NCBI GenBank assembly: GCA_001805245.1
Contig: MHEU01000010.1
Location: 38,139 to 74,895 of the forward strand
DNA: 36,757 bases
DNA from: Nitrospirae bacterium RIFCSPLOWO2_02_FULL_62_14
GTDB lineage: Bacteria; Nitrospirota; Nitrospiria; Nitrospirales; Nitrospiraceae
Direction: 5' to 3'
The notes under the pieces were generated by a model. The model was not told the origin of the DNA, made no database searches, and saw nothing but the letters and a program-made list of their open reading frames with translations. A program made the position numbers and the translations under genes. Each line of letters opens with the position of its first letter. Positions within the stretch are counted from its first letter, which is position 1. This document shows positions 1-9,198 of this stretch, one piece after another.

Positions 1-1358
1 ATGCCACGGACGGGCGGCGCCTGCTGCTGTCCGATCCCGTCCCGCGTCCGGGACGAGGCGCCATCTCTCATCAGGTCGAGTACTATCTCGGGATGCTCCG
101 TCCTCTGGGTTGCGAAGAGCAAGCCGTGCCGCCCCGTCTCGCGCTGTCCCGCGAGGAAGAAGCGGCGATGGCCAAACGGCTGGCCGAATCGGGAGTCAAA
201 AGTACCGATCTGCTGATCGGATTGAACCCCGGTTCGACCTACGGCGGAGCCAAACGGTGGCTGCCGGAGCGGTTTGCGGAGACGGCCGACCGGCTGGCCG
301 GGCAATTTAACGCCACAGTGCTCATTGTCGGGGCGCGCGGTGAGGAAGCGCTCGCGCAGGCCATTGCGGAACAAATCAGGGCCAGGACAGTGGTGCTGTC
401 CGGGAAGACATCCGTGCGCGAACTCATGGCGGCGGTCAAGCGGTGCGCCGTGTTCGTGACCAACGACACGGGGCCGATGCATGTCGCCGCGGCGTTCGGG
501 GTGCCCGTGGTGGCGGTGTTCGGGCCGACCGACTGGCGCACCACCGCTCCCTTTGGAACGGACCACGCGCTCGTCCGGCAGCCGGTGGACTGCTCGCCCT
601 GCCTGTTGCGCGAATGCCCGATCGATCACCGCTGCATGACGCGCGTCACGGTGGACGAAGTCTGCCAGGCGGCGATCAAACAGTTATCTGGTTCGTCTGG
701 TTTGTCTCGTTTATCTGGTTCGAACCAAACAAACCAAATAAACCAGACAAACGTTCTGCGTGGCGTCACCATCTTTTTGGATCGGGACGGCACGACGAAC
801 CGCGATACCGGCTACATTAAATCGGTGGACGAGTTGCAGATTTTTCCTGGCGCCGTGGAAGCGGTGGCGCGGTTGAAGCAGGCCGGCGCCAGGGTGGTGA
901 TGATCACGAATCAATCCGGAGTCGGCCGCGGGCTGTTTTCGATCGAGACGCTGGGCGCCGTTCACGCCAGGCTGCGCGCGGTTTTCGAAGCCGGAGGCGC
1001 CCCCTTCGACGGGCTCTATTATTGTCCGCACCATCCGGACGACGGCTGCGCCTGCCGGAAGCCCGGCACCGTGATGGTCGAGCGGGCGGTGGCCGATCTC
1101 GGGCTCGATCTGTCCCGTGCCTATGTGGTGGGGGATCAACGCCGCGACATCGATCTGGCCAGGCGGATCGGCGCGAAGGGAATTCTGATGACCACCGGTC
1201 CGACCAGTACCCAGGCCCTTGAAGAGATGCGCCAGGAAGGCGCCGCTCCGGATTACGTGGCGAATGATCTCGGCCAGGCCGTCACGTGGCTGTTCGGCGA
1301 TGCCGGGCAACAGGCGGACCGCGTGCCGGGGCAGACGTCACTGCAGTTCGAAAAATAG
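1..1358 (+). CDS. WaaF-like heptosyltransferase (C-terminal part) fused to GmhB-like heptose bisphosphate phosphatase; 5' truncated by window
   Basis: The frame is open from base 3 and runs in from outside the window, so the N-terminal domain of the first enzyme is missing; internal ATGs such as the one at 93 are not the start. The first part is the GT9 nucleotide-sugar domain, with NPGSTYGGAKRWLPERF and TNDTGPMHVAAAFG, as in ADP-heptose:LPS heptosyltransferase II, which adds heptose to inner core at the inner membrane. After a repeat-encoded linker (684-752) a HAD phosphatase follows: DRDGT (Asp codon at 780), TNQSGVGRG, a CPHHPDDGCACRKP zinc loop and VVGDQRRD, as in GmhB, which removes the 7-phosphate of heptose 1,7-bisphosphate. 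There is no stop, Shine-Dalgarno or good start between the halves. The two are normally separate proteins; the fusion is seen directly, its function inferred. Confidence 0.88.
   Translation, partial: ATDGRRLLLSDPVPRPGRGAISHQVEYYLGMLRPLGCEEQAVPPRLALSREEEAAMAKRLAESGVKSTDLLIGLNPGSTYGGAKRWLPERFAETADRLAGQFNATVLIVGARGEEALAQAIAEQIRARTVVLSGKTSVRELMAAVKRCAVFVTNDTGPMHVAAAFGVPVVAVFGPTDWRTTAPFGTDHALVRQPVDCSPCLLRECPIDHRCMTRVTVDEVCQAAIKQLSGSSGLSRLSGSNQTNQINQTNVLRGVTIFLDRDGTTNRDTGYIKSVDELQIFPGAVEAVARLKQAGARVVMITNQSGVGRGLFSIETLGAVHARLRAVFEAGGAPFDGLYYCPHHPDDGCACRKPGTVMVERAVADLGLDLSRAYVVGDQRRDIDLARRIGAKGILMTTGPTSTQALEEMRQEGAAPDYVANDLGQAVTWLFGDAGQQADRVPGQTSLQFEK
684..752. repeat. Bipolar nonamer array (GTT-N6 then AAC-N6) inside a coding region
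   Basis: Reverse-oriented units (GTTCGTCTG, GTTTGTCTC, GTTTATCTG) meet forward units (AACCAAACA, AACCAAATA, AACCAGACA) at the centre GTTCGAAC (718-725). Because 9 is a multiple of 3 the array is read through in frame, giving a Gly/Ser-rich half (SGSSGLSRLSGS) and an Asn/Gln/Thr half (NQTNQINQTN) between two enzyme domains. The two arms form an imperfect inverted repeat. Confidence 0.85.
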
Positions 1359-1404
1359 AACAGGATGTCGTGGAAAAGGCTGCCGACTTGATCGGACCGT
1401 CCGA

Positions 1405-1438
1405 AAGTCATCAAGTCATAAAGTCGTCAAGTCGATCA
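1405..1438. repeat. Short octamer array, GTC core
   Basis: Four consecutive octamers GTCATCAA, GTCATAAA, GTCGTCAA and GTCGATCA lie in the 105-bp gap between the fused heptosyltransferase-phosphatase and the next GT9 gene. The design (fixed core, variable tail, short period) matches the other arrays in the window but the sequence differs. Confidence 0.6.
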
Positions 1439-1463
1439 GGATTTTCAGAAGGCGAATGGATCT

Positions 1464-2504
1464 GTGGAGAACGTTGACCACCGGCGAATTTTGTTCATCA
1501 AGCCGAGTTCGCTGGGCGATATCGTCCATGCCCTGCCGACCCTGGCGGCGTTGCGCCGGCGTTTTCCGCAGGCCCATATTGCCTGGCTGGTGAAGCGGCA
1601 GTGGGCCGGATTGCTGGAGCGGGTGGAGGGGCTCGATCGCGTGTGGGCGGTGGGGCCCGGTATCGCCGGATGGCTGTCGGAAATTCCGCGCCTCCACGCG
1701 GAGCGGTTTGATCTTGCGGTGGATCTCCAGGGCCTGTTTCGCAGCGCGTGTCTGGCGCGGCTGGCCGGATGCCCCGAGCGGGTCGGATTTGCCAACGGTC
1801 GGGAAGGAAGCCCGTGGTTCTACACGCACCAGGTCGCTGTTCCCACGCCGGAGATGCATGCCGTGGACCGGTATCTGCTGGCGGCCGAGGCGCTGGGAGC
1901 GGCCCGGCCGGAGACGCCGCAGTTTCAGTTCAAGATGGCACCGGCCGACCGGGAGCAGGTGTCGGCCGTGCTGAGCCAGGCCGGCGTGCGGGACGGATCG
2001 CCATGGGTTGCCATGAACGTCTCGGCGCGCTGGCCGACCAAGCGCTGGCCGGAGGAATACTTTGCCGCGGTGGCCGGCCGCCTGCATCAGGAGGGAGCGG
2101 GACCGGTGGTGCTGATCGGCGGGCCGGATGATCGCGCGGATGCGCAGAGAGTGAAAACATTGGTGAAGACATTCTCCATTATCGATGTGACGGGCCTGAC
2201 CCCGCTGGGCCTGCTGCCGGCCTTGCTGCAATCGGCATCGGTGCTGCTGACCAACGATTCGGGTCCCATGCACGTGGCGGCGGCGGTGGGCACGCCGGTC
2301 GTGGCGCTGTTCGGGCCGACGAGCCCCGTCCGGACCGGTCCCTACGGAAAGGGGCATCGCGTGCTGACGCATCCGCTTCCGTGCAGCCCCTGTTTCAGCC
2401 GGCGCTGCACGAACGCAATCGAGCGCGAATGCCTGACCGGCATCGAGCCGGCACAGGTCGCGGAGGCGGTCCTCGGCCGGCTGGCGTTCAAGGTGCGGAC
2501 ATGA
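1464..2504 (+). CDS. Glycosyltransferase family 9 (heptosyltransferase, WaaC/WaaF-like)
   Basis: A 346-residue GT9 enzyme expected to transfer a heptose from ADP-heptose to the LPS inner core on the cytoplasmic face. The N-terminal acceptor domain has the typical IKPSSLGDIVHALPTL (residues 12-27), and the C-terminal donor domain has NVSARWPTKRWPEEYF and TNDSGPMHVAAAVGTPVVALFG-type signature around residue 263. I use the GTG at 1464, which places the IKPSSLGD strand where the family begins; no ATG fits. The stop overlaps the next ATG (ATGA), so translation is probably coupled. Whether it is heptosyltransferase I, II or an O-antigen relative cannot be decided from sequence. Confidence 0.9.
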   Translation: MENVDHRRILFIKPSSLGDIVHALPTLAALRRRFPQAHIAWLVKRQWAGLLERVEGLDRVWAVGPGIAGWLSEIPRLHAERFDLAVDLQGLFRSACLARLAGCPERVGFANGREGSPWFYTHQVAVPTPEMHAVDRYLLAAEALGAARPETPQFQFKMAPADREQVSAVLSQAGVRDGSPWVAMNVSARWPTKRWPEEYFAAVAGRLHQEGAGPVVLIGGPDDRADAQRVKTLVKTFSIIDVTGLTPLGLLPALLQSASVLLTNDSGPMHVAAAVGTPVVALFGPTSPVRTGPYGKGHRVLTHPLPCSPCFSRRCTNAIERECLTGIEPAQVAEAVLGRLAFKVRT

Positions 2505-3604
2505 AGATTGTGATCGCCGAGTCCTCGACAACCATGGGAGGGCAGGAACTGGCGGTGCTCCTCCATGCCGATGGTTTGCGCCGGCGCGGCCACGACGTGC
2601 GACTGATCCTGGAACCGGGCAGTTCGATTTTCTCGAAGGCGGTCGGGCAGAAATTGCGGGTGGAGCCGGTGGCGATGAGCCGCGCGCGATATCCGGCGGC
2701 GATTGCGGCGTTTCGCAGGATCCTGGCGCGGGAACGGCCGGCCCTGCTGCACGTGAACAGCTCGCGCGACAGCTGGATCGGCGGCCTGGCGGCCCGTCTC
2801 GTGAGCCCGCGCGTGAAGGTCGTCCGCAGCCGGCATATTTCGACGCCCTTGAACAGGAACCTGACGACCCGGATTCTCTATCGCAGGCTGATGGATTTTG
2901 TGATCGTGACCGGCAGCGAGTTGACCCGGCGTGCCTTGATCGAGCGGGACGGGCTGGAACCGGACCGGGTGGCGGCCTTCCCCATCGGCATCGACGTCGA
3001 ACAGTTCAAGCCCGGGCGGCCGGACCCGGATCTGCGGCAGGAATTGAAACTGCCGCCGGGACATCGCCTGGTCGGGCTCATTTCTTATCTGCGTTCCTAC
3101 AAGGGGCACGAGTATTTCATCGAGGCGGCCGCGCGCGTGCTGCCCCGCGCGAAGGATGTGACGTTTCTCGTTGTCGGCGAGGGGCCGGAAGAAGCGCGGC
3201 TGCGGGAACGCATCGCGTCCCTGGGGCTCTCCTCTCACGTAAGGATGCTGGGATTCCGGGACGATCTCCTGAACGTGTTCCGCTCGCTCGACCTGTTCGT
3301 CATTCCGTCGGTGGAGGGCGATACTATCCCGCAAGTATTGATGCAGGCGCTGGCGATGGGATTGCCGGTGGTCTCGACGACGGTGGGTTCGATCCCGGAT
3401 GTGGTGCAGGACGGCAAGACCGGGTTCGTCGTGCCGCCACGGGATGCCGGTGCCCTGGCCGATCGCACCCTGGCCCTGCTGGACGATGCCGCGTTGCGTG
3501 CGGAGATGGGCCGGCGCGGGCGTGCGCTCGTCGAGCGGGAGTACTCGCTCTCCCGCATGCTGGATCGTCTGGAGGACGTCTACGCGAAGGTGGCGCGCGC
3601 ATGA
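2501..3604 (+). CDS. Glycosyltransferase family 4
   Basis: A 367-residue GT-B fold retaining glycosyltransferase. The N-terminal Rossmann domain contains a GGQELAVLLHADGL segment; the C-terminal donor domain has VVGEGPEEARLRERI and SVEGDTIPQVLMQALAMG (E272 onward). The second Glu of the usual EX7E motif is Gln282, a variation I associate with EGxPQ-type GT4 enzymes. The start at 2501 overlaps the previous stop (ATGA), and its own stop overlaps the following ATG at 3601, so 1464-5760 reads as a tightly coupled operon segment. The upstream extension to 2381 is rejected because it only overlaps the GT9 gene. Donor and acceptor are unknown. Confidence 0.9.
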   Translation: MKIVIAESSTTMGGQELAVLLHADGLRRRGHDVRLILEPGSSIFSKAVGQKLRVEPVAMSRARYPAAIAAFRRILARERPALLHVNSSRDSWIGGLAARLVSPRVKVVRSRHISTPLNRNLTTRILYRRLMDFVIVTGSELTRRALIERDGLEPDRVAAFPIGIDVEQFKPGRPDPDLRQELKLPPGHRLVGLISYLRSYKGHEYFIEAAARVLPRAKDVTFLVVGEGPEEARLRERIASLGLSSHVRMLGFRDDLLNVFRSLDLFVIPSVEGDTIPQVLMQALAMGLPVVSTTVGSIPDVVQDGKTGFVVPPRDAGALADRTLALLDDAALRAEMGRRGRALVEREYSLSRMLDRLEDVYAKVARA

Positions 3605-5756
3605 ACGGAGCTACGCACACATCGCGCTGGACATACCGTTCGGTCCTGGCCTTCTGGTGGCTGTTCTTTGTGGCCATCCAGCAGGCGGAGCGTCTGTTTC
3701 TGCTTCCGGAAGCCTGGAAACTCGAGCAGCCGGAGACCGGGCTGCTGGTCAGGACGCTGTGGATCGGGTTACGTGCCGATCTGATCACCGCCACCTTCGG
3801 CATCCTGCTGGCGGTTCTCATCGGCGTCCTCGCAGGGCTGGTGTTGACGGTCGCGGCCCACTGGCGGGCTGTTTCCATTCCGTCCGAGACGCATCACCGG
3901 CGCGGCTTGTCCGGCGCGTCGCTCCTGGTCGGGCTGCTGTTGATGACGGTTCTGATCGTCGACATGGGCTATTACGGATTCAACCAGCAGCATCTGGATT
4001 TCGTGTTTTTCGAATACGTCGACGACCTGTTGACGCAGCAGAGCGCGCGATCCGAGGTCGATGCCGGAAACGTTGCGACGGCGGCATCCCAGGCGAGCGA
4101 GCAAACGAGCGCCGAATTGCAGGAGGGAGAAAAGTGGGGGCCCCGGGTTGCGGCCTTTCTGCTGGTGCAGGGACTGGTCATCGCGGTGCTTTTGCTGGTG
4201 TTCAGATTGTTGATCCTGCCGGTCCTGTTGCCGTGGGAGGAGGGTTATCCCGGGCAGGTCACCGGCGTGCTGGCCGTCGGTCTGGTCGTCTGCGCCATGG
4301 GCCTGCATCCGCAGGGGCCCTATGCGATCCGGATCGCGCCGATCAGCAGCACCGCCTACTATATGCTGGCGCAGAATCCCGTGCTCTATGCCGGTGAAGC
4401 GCTTCGCGCGACGATCGGATCGCGGCTGAGCCGCGTCCCTCCGCCTGCGCTCGACAGCCTGCCGTTCGAGGAGGCGATCCATCTGGCGCAGGCCGCAGTC
4501 GGGCAGGGCGCCGCGTTTCCCTATCCCAAATATCCCCTCGTCCGGCGCAACGAGGCCGGGTCTTCGGTCCGGTTCGGCCGTCCGACCAACGTGTTGTTGA
4601 TTTTCATCGAAGGATTGGACCGCCGCTATCTGAATCGGACGGTCCTGGGGATTCGGGTCACGCCCTTTCTCGACCGCCTCAAGGAGGAGAGCGTCTACTT
4701 CGACCGGTTTTTTGCCAGCGGCACGCAGACGGCCCGGGGTCTCTTCGCCTCGTTCTGTTCCTATTATCCCCGTCAAGGGACCGCCGCGATGAAAACGCGC
4801 TATGCGCAGGATTACCTCTGCCTGCCCAGCCTGTTGCGCAAGCACGGGTATCGGACGGAGATGGTGATCGGCCAGCACCGCGACCTCAACCGGCTGCACA
4901 TTTTCCTCTCGCGCAACGGCCTGCATCAGTTATTCGACGAGAACGAATTCCCGGCCGGCGCCGAGCGGATGGGGCTCGGCATGACGGACGGGGCGCTGTT
5001 CGACATGCTTCGCACGAGGATCGAAGTCCTGCAGCAGGCGAAACGGCCGTTTTTCCTGACGACGCTGACGCTCAGCAGCCACCATCCCTTCACGGTGCCG
5101 CTGACGTCGCCGGAAGTCCGGGCGCTGCAGGCCGAGCCGGACGGCTATGTGGCGGCGTTGCGCTATGTTGATCAGGAGTTCGAACGGTTCTTCACCGAGC
5201 TGCAGCGGCGGGGTCTGCTGAAAGACACCGTGGTGCTCATCCTCGGGGATCACGGCCGCCATGAACCGATCGGGCGGACCGACCAGGAGAAGCTGATCGG
5301 GCATTTCCTGTCGCCGCTGTTCATTTGGGTGGACGGGTCGCTGCGCAGCGCGGCGAACTTCAAGCCGCGGACCATCGGGACGATCGCCAGCCAGGTGGAT
5401 CTGGAGCCGACGATCCTGGGGATGAACGGGCTGCTGCCGCGCGTGTCGCCGTTTCTCGGCCGGGACGTGAGTTGCGCGCTGGCCGCCGGGTGCCCGGAAG
5501 ACGGGCATGCGTTTTTCAGCAGCGCCTATGACGATCTCATCGGACTGGCGGACCGGGACGGCATCCTGTTCTACTCGTTCCGGACGGAAATGCTCGGGCA
5601 GGCGGAATTGTCGCTCGATGGGCCGCCGGTCCGCCGGCTGGTGACCGATCCCGAGATCGCCGCCCGGTACCGGGGGATGCTCGCGCTCTACATCAGCGCC
5701 AATACCCTGATGGAGCAGGGCCGGGTATGGTCCTGGAAGGAACTGGGGAACGGGTT

Positions 5757-5760
<4 letters not shown>
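3601..5760 (+). CDS. Membrane-anchored LtaS/sulfatase-family phospho-transferase
   Basis: 719 residues. About five hydrophobic segments lie in the first 240 residues (near 12-30, 55-88, 105-125, 185-212, 222-238), then a periplasmic alkaline-phosphatase-fold domain: LIFIEGLDRRYLNRT (first metal site), FASGTQTARGLFASFCS with Thr377 at the position of the LtaS nucleophile, LSSHHPF, and LILGDHGRHEP (D550, H551). This family transfers phosphoglycerol or phosphoethanolamine from lipids onto glycans. In this context it probably decorates LPS or a surface polymer. The substrate is not evident. ATGA overlap with the upstream gene fixes the start; the 3' end overlaps the next GT2. Confidence 0.85.
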
Positions 5761-6630
<870 letters not shown>

Positions 6631-6651
6631 GTCAGTTCCTGGGGAGCATCG

Positions 6652-7284
6652 ATGCGGCTTAGCGATCTCAAGAGTGTTGCTAGGTATTTCTGGAGAAAAT
6701 GGCTCGGCGGGCCTGCGCAGAGGCGCGTGCTGGATGTCGGCTCCGGCCATCGGCCGCATGACGATGCGACGCATCTGGTCGATCTGTTGCCCGAGGATGA
6801 TTCCGAGCGGGGCGGAGCGGTCAAGCGGCTCGGGCGGTCCCTGGTGGTCGCAACCATCGAGGCGCTGCCGTTCAAGGACAAGACGTTCGACTACGCCTAT
6901 GCCTGCCACGTGCTGGAGCACACCGATCAGCCCGAGGAGGCCTGCCGGGAACTCATGCGCGTGGCCCGCGCCGGCTATATCGAGACGCCGAGCCCGTTCT
7001 TCGAGCAGGGCTACAACTATCCCAAGCCGGACCGGGGATGGTTGTTTCACAAATGGTTTGTCTGGCTGGCCGGCAACGGCACGCTGGTGTTCGAGCCGAA
7101 AACCAGCCGGACCATTGATCATTTTTGCGACTGCCGGAACGCGCAATTTGTCAAAGGGGTGTACGAGCGCGTCGACGACCTGAACCGGCTGGGCCGCGTG
7201 CTGCCGCACGAGTGCAAGAATACCGTGCTCCACTGGGAGCATCAGTTCGCTTACGAAGTTAGGGATAGAGGGGTAAAGGGGTAA
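6652..7284 (+). CDS. Class I SAM-dependent methyltransferase (paralogue of gene at 8313)
   Basis: A 210-residue Methyltransf_11-type protein. SAM motif I is RVLDVGSGHRPH (residues 25-36), the acidic motif II is LVDLLPED, and ALPFKDKTFDYAYACHVLEH is the motif IV region. The segment RAGYIETPSPFFEQG and the later LVFEPKTSRTIDHF are shared almost residue for residue with the methyltransferase at 8313, so the two are duplicates. It may methylate a sugar or glycan end; the substrate is unknown. The last residues (RDRGVKG) and the TAA stop are encoded by the GGGGTAAA octamer array. I see no strong Shine-Dalgarno (a weak GGGGAG lies about 9 bases upstream). Confidence 0.85.
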   Translation: MRLSDLKSVARYFWRKWLGGPAQRRVLDVGSGHRPHDDATHLVDLLPEDDSERGGAVKRLGRSLVVATIEALPFKDKTFDYAYACHVLEHTDQPEEACRELMRVARAGYIETPSPFFEQGYNYPKPDRGWLFHKWFVWLAGNGTLVFEPKTSRTIDHFCDCRNAQFVKGVYERVDDLNRLGRVLPHECKNTVLHWEHQFAYEVRDRGVKG

Positions 7285-7350
7285 AAAGGGGTAGAGGGGT
7301 AAGGGGTAAAAAGGGGTAGAGAGGTAAGGGGTAAAAAGGGGTAAAGGGGT
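7263..7350. repeat. GGGGTANA octamer-type array, G-quadruplex-capable
   Basis: About ten runs of three to four or more G on the coding strand, separated by TAAA, TAAAAA, TAGA or TAA, follow the methyltransferase whose stop they supply. A sub-block of about 25-30 bp (AAAAAGGGGTAGAGGGGTAA type) recurs with changes. The spacing of G-runs fits the usual intramolecular G-quadruplex pattern. The array joins the nonamer array at 7351 without a gap. Confidence 0.85.
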
Positions 7351-7440
7351 AACGGGCTTAACTGGCTGAACTGGCCCAACAGGCTAAACAGGCATAACCG
7401 GCCCAACGGGCCCAACCGGCAAAACGGACTCAACACAATT
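7351..7440. repeat. Forward nonamer array, AAC-N-GGC-NN x10
   Basis: Ten perfectly phased nonamers: AACGGGCTT, AACTGGCTG, AACTGGCCC, AACAGGCTA, AACAGGCAT, AACCGGCCC, AACGGGCCC, AACCGGCAA, AACGGACTC, AACACAATT. The array stops one base before the ATG of the GT2 gene at 7442, leaving no recognisable Shine-Dalgarno for that gene. Confidence 0.9.
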
Positions 7441-7441
7441 C

Positions 7442-8287
7442 ATGAAAATCAGCGCTTTCAGCATTTGCCGCAACGCCGTCAAGTTCGATTACCCGATCGT
7501 GGAAGTCATCAAATCGGGGCTGCCGCTGGTGGATGAATTTGTCGTCAACGTCGGACAGTCGGACGACGGAACGCTGGAACTGATCCGGTCGATCGGCTCG
7601 GAGAAGATCCGCATCGTCGAATCGTTCTGGGACGACAACCTGAAAAAGGACGGGCTGCTGTTTTCCATCGAAACCAACAAGGCGCTGGCCCGGTGCACCG
7701 GCGCCTGGGCCCTGTACCTGCAGGCCGACGAGGTGCTGCACGAATTCGACTATGAGACCATCGGAAGGTCCATGCGGGACCACCTGTCGAATCCGGCGGT
7801 GCTGGGGCTGACCTTCCGCTACCTGCATTTCTACGGGGATTACTGGTCGCTCAATCCGTGGTTTTACCATCGCGCCGTCCGCATCATCCGCAATGACGGC
7901 CAGGTGGAATCTTTCGGCGATGCGGTGGGGTTCTGTCTCAAGGCGGATCAGGCTTACCTCCAATCCGAGCACAAGGATCGGCTGCGTGCCTCCGGCGCGA
8001 CGATGTACCATTACGGCTGGGTCAAGCAGCCGAAAGTCCTGCTGGACAAGTTCCGCTATCAGATCGCGCGCCACCAGGGTGATCAGCCGGGCGCCGAGCA
8101 GGCTGCCATGCTGGCAAGGGAAGCCTACGAGTTCGACGAGTACGACATCATGAAGAATTTTACCGGGACGCATCCGGCGGTGATGCGGGACCGGGTGGCC
8201 CGGTTCCCCAAGCTGAAACCGGGCCGCAACCGGTGGCTGGAGCCGGCGTTTTATCGCGCCGTGATGAAGAGAGGGTTCCGTGGTTGA
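7442..8287 (+). CDS. Glycosyltransferase family 2
   Basis: A 281-residue GT-A-type glycosyltransferase. It opens directly with MKISAFSICRNAVKFDYP, the first beta-strand and nucleotide-binding loop, continues with VDEFVVNVGQSDDGTLELI, and has YLQADEVLHE in place of the usual DxD. The C-terminal part (YHYGWVKQPKVLLDKF) is typical of a subgroup of GT2 proteins in LPS clusters. The start codon directly follows a nonamer array, so there is no ordinary ribosome binding site; translation may depend on read-through from upstream genes or on the array itself. The next gene starts 25 bp downstream. Donor and acceptor are unknown. Confidence 0.85.
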   Translation: MKISAFSICRNAVKFDYPIVEVIKSGLPLVDEFVVNVGQSDDGTLELIRSIGSEKIRIVESFWDDNLKKDGLLFSIETNKALARCTGAWALYLQADEVLHEFDYETIGRSMRDHLSNPAVLGLTFRYLHFYGDYWSLNPWFYHRAVRIIRNDGQVESFGDAVGFCLKADQAYLQSEHKDRLRASGATMYHYGWVKQPKVLLDKFRYQIARHQGDQPGAEQAAMLAREAYEFDEYDIMKNFTGTHPAVMRDRVARFPKLKPGRNRWLEPAFYRAVMKRGFRG

Positions 8288-8312
8288 CGCAGTATCGAAC
8301 GCTTGAGGGTCC

Positions 8313-9083
8313 ATGAAGCGGTTGCCGTTGTGGAAACGCCCCTATTTTGCCAGGAATATTCTGGAAATCGGGCCCGGACACAATCCCTTCAAGGGCGTCA
8401 CGCATTTGCTGGAGATGGACGTCCACGAGGGGCGCGAACGGGGCGGCAACGCCCTCTTCGTCCCAAAGGCCGCGAAGCTGATTGTCGGAGAGGCCACCGA
8501 ACTGCCGTTCGGCCCCGGCGTGTTTGATTACGTGTACGCATCCCATGTGCTGGAGCACGTGGAGCGGCCCGAACGCGCCTGCCGGGAGATCATGCGGGTG
8601 GGCAGGGCAGGGTACATTGAAACGCCCTCGCCTTTTCTGGAACAGGGCATGGCCTTGCGGGATGAGACGTCGCCCGAGCACTGGTTCCACCGGTGGTTCG
8701 TGTTTTCCATCGGCAAGGACCGCCTGGTGTTCGAGCCGAAAACGCCCGCGCAGGTCGAATGGTTCTGCTCGTGCGCGGACGGGCAGTTTCTCAGGGAATT
8801 TTACGGCAGCCTCGATTTTCGCGATGCGCAGCATTGCTTCCGGCGAAAGGCCAAGACGACGACCTTTTACTGGACGGGAAACTTTCCGGTGGAAGTCAGG
8901 CCGGCGGGGCTGGATTGCCGGCAAAGCGGGCAGCCCTGCCGGTTCGCCGGCATGAGGGAAGCGCTGGTGGACAGCTGCCGGGATCTCTTTCGCAGCCATC
9001 GGGTGCTCCGTCTCAAGGCGCAGTTTCCAGGCTGCCAGGCGGTGCTTCGAAAATACGGGCATGCCACCATGCTGATTGGGTAA
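8313..9083 (+). CDS. Class I SAM-dependent methyltransferase (paralogue of gene at 6652)
   Basis: A 256-residue methyltransferase. SAM motif I is NILEIGPGHNPF (about residues 15-26), followed by LLEMDVHEG, ELPFGPGVFDYVYASHVLEHV and RAGYIETPSPFLEQG. It shares long near-identical blocks with the protein at 6652 but has about 45 more residues at the C-terminus, including several cysteines (CRQSGQPC, SCRDLF). A sugar or lipid-linked glycan substrate is likely from context. Its TAA stop at 9081-9083 is at the very start of an octamer array. Confidence 0.85.
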   Translation: MKRLPLWKRPYFARNILEIGPGHNPFKGVTHLLEMDVHEGRERGGNALFVPKAAKLIVGEATELPFGPGVFDYVYASHVLEHVERPERACREIMRVGRAGYIETPSPFLEQGMALRDETSPEHWFHRWFVFSIGKDRLVFEPKTPAQVEWFCSCADGQFLREFYGSLDFRDAQHCFRRKAKTTTFYWTGNFPVEVRPAGLDCRQSGQPCRFAGMREALVDSCRDLFRSHRVLRLKAQFPGCQAVLRKYGHATMLIG

Positions 9084-9084
9084 T

Positions 9085-9198
9085 GAAGGGGTAGTAGGGG
9101 TAAAGGGGTAGAGGGATAACGGGCTAAACGGGCATAACCGGCTCAACGGGCTCAACCAGACAAACCAAACAAACAAGATGAACCAAATAAACCATTCG
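9085..9198. repeat. Composite array: GGGGTANA octamers, then GGC-type nonamers, then CAR-type nonamers
   Basis: Octamer-type units (9085-9117) pass directly into nine in-phase nonamers (9118-9198): AACGGGCTA, AACGGGCAT, AACCGGCTC, AACGGGCTC, AACCAGACA, AACCAAACA, AACAAGATG, AACCAAATA, AACCATTCG. The GC-rich and AT-rich nonamer types thus belong to one phased series. The ATG in the seventh unit is the start codon of the GT2 gene at 9178, so the array encodes its first residues (MNQINHS). Confidence 0.9.

Noticed and set aside
1-216. Short plus-strand frame at the window start
   Set aside because: It overlaps the WaaF-like frame, which continues into the window from base 3 with a good heptosyltransferase match; the short frame has none.
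2381-2500. N-terminal extension of the GT4 gene
   Set aside because: It overlaps the conserved end of the GT9 gene in another frame; ATG 2501 with ATGA coupling fits the family start.
1416-2531. Minus-strand open frame (371 codons) opposite the second GT9 gene
   Set aside because: Antisense shadow in GC-rich coding sequence; the plus-strand GT9 motifs are clear.
3769-4926. Long minus-strand open frame (385 codons) opposite the LtaS-like gene
   Set aside because: It lies wholly opposite a well-supported gene, is rich in Gln/Arg/His from GC-rich codon shadows, and matches no family pattern I can see.
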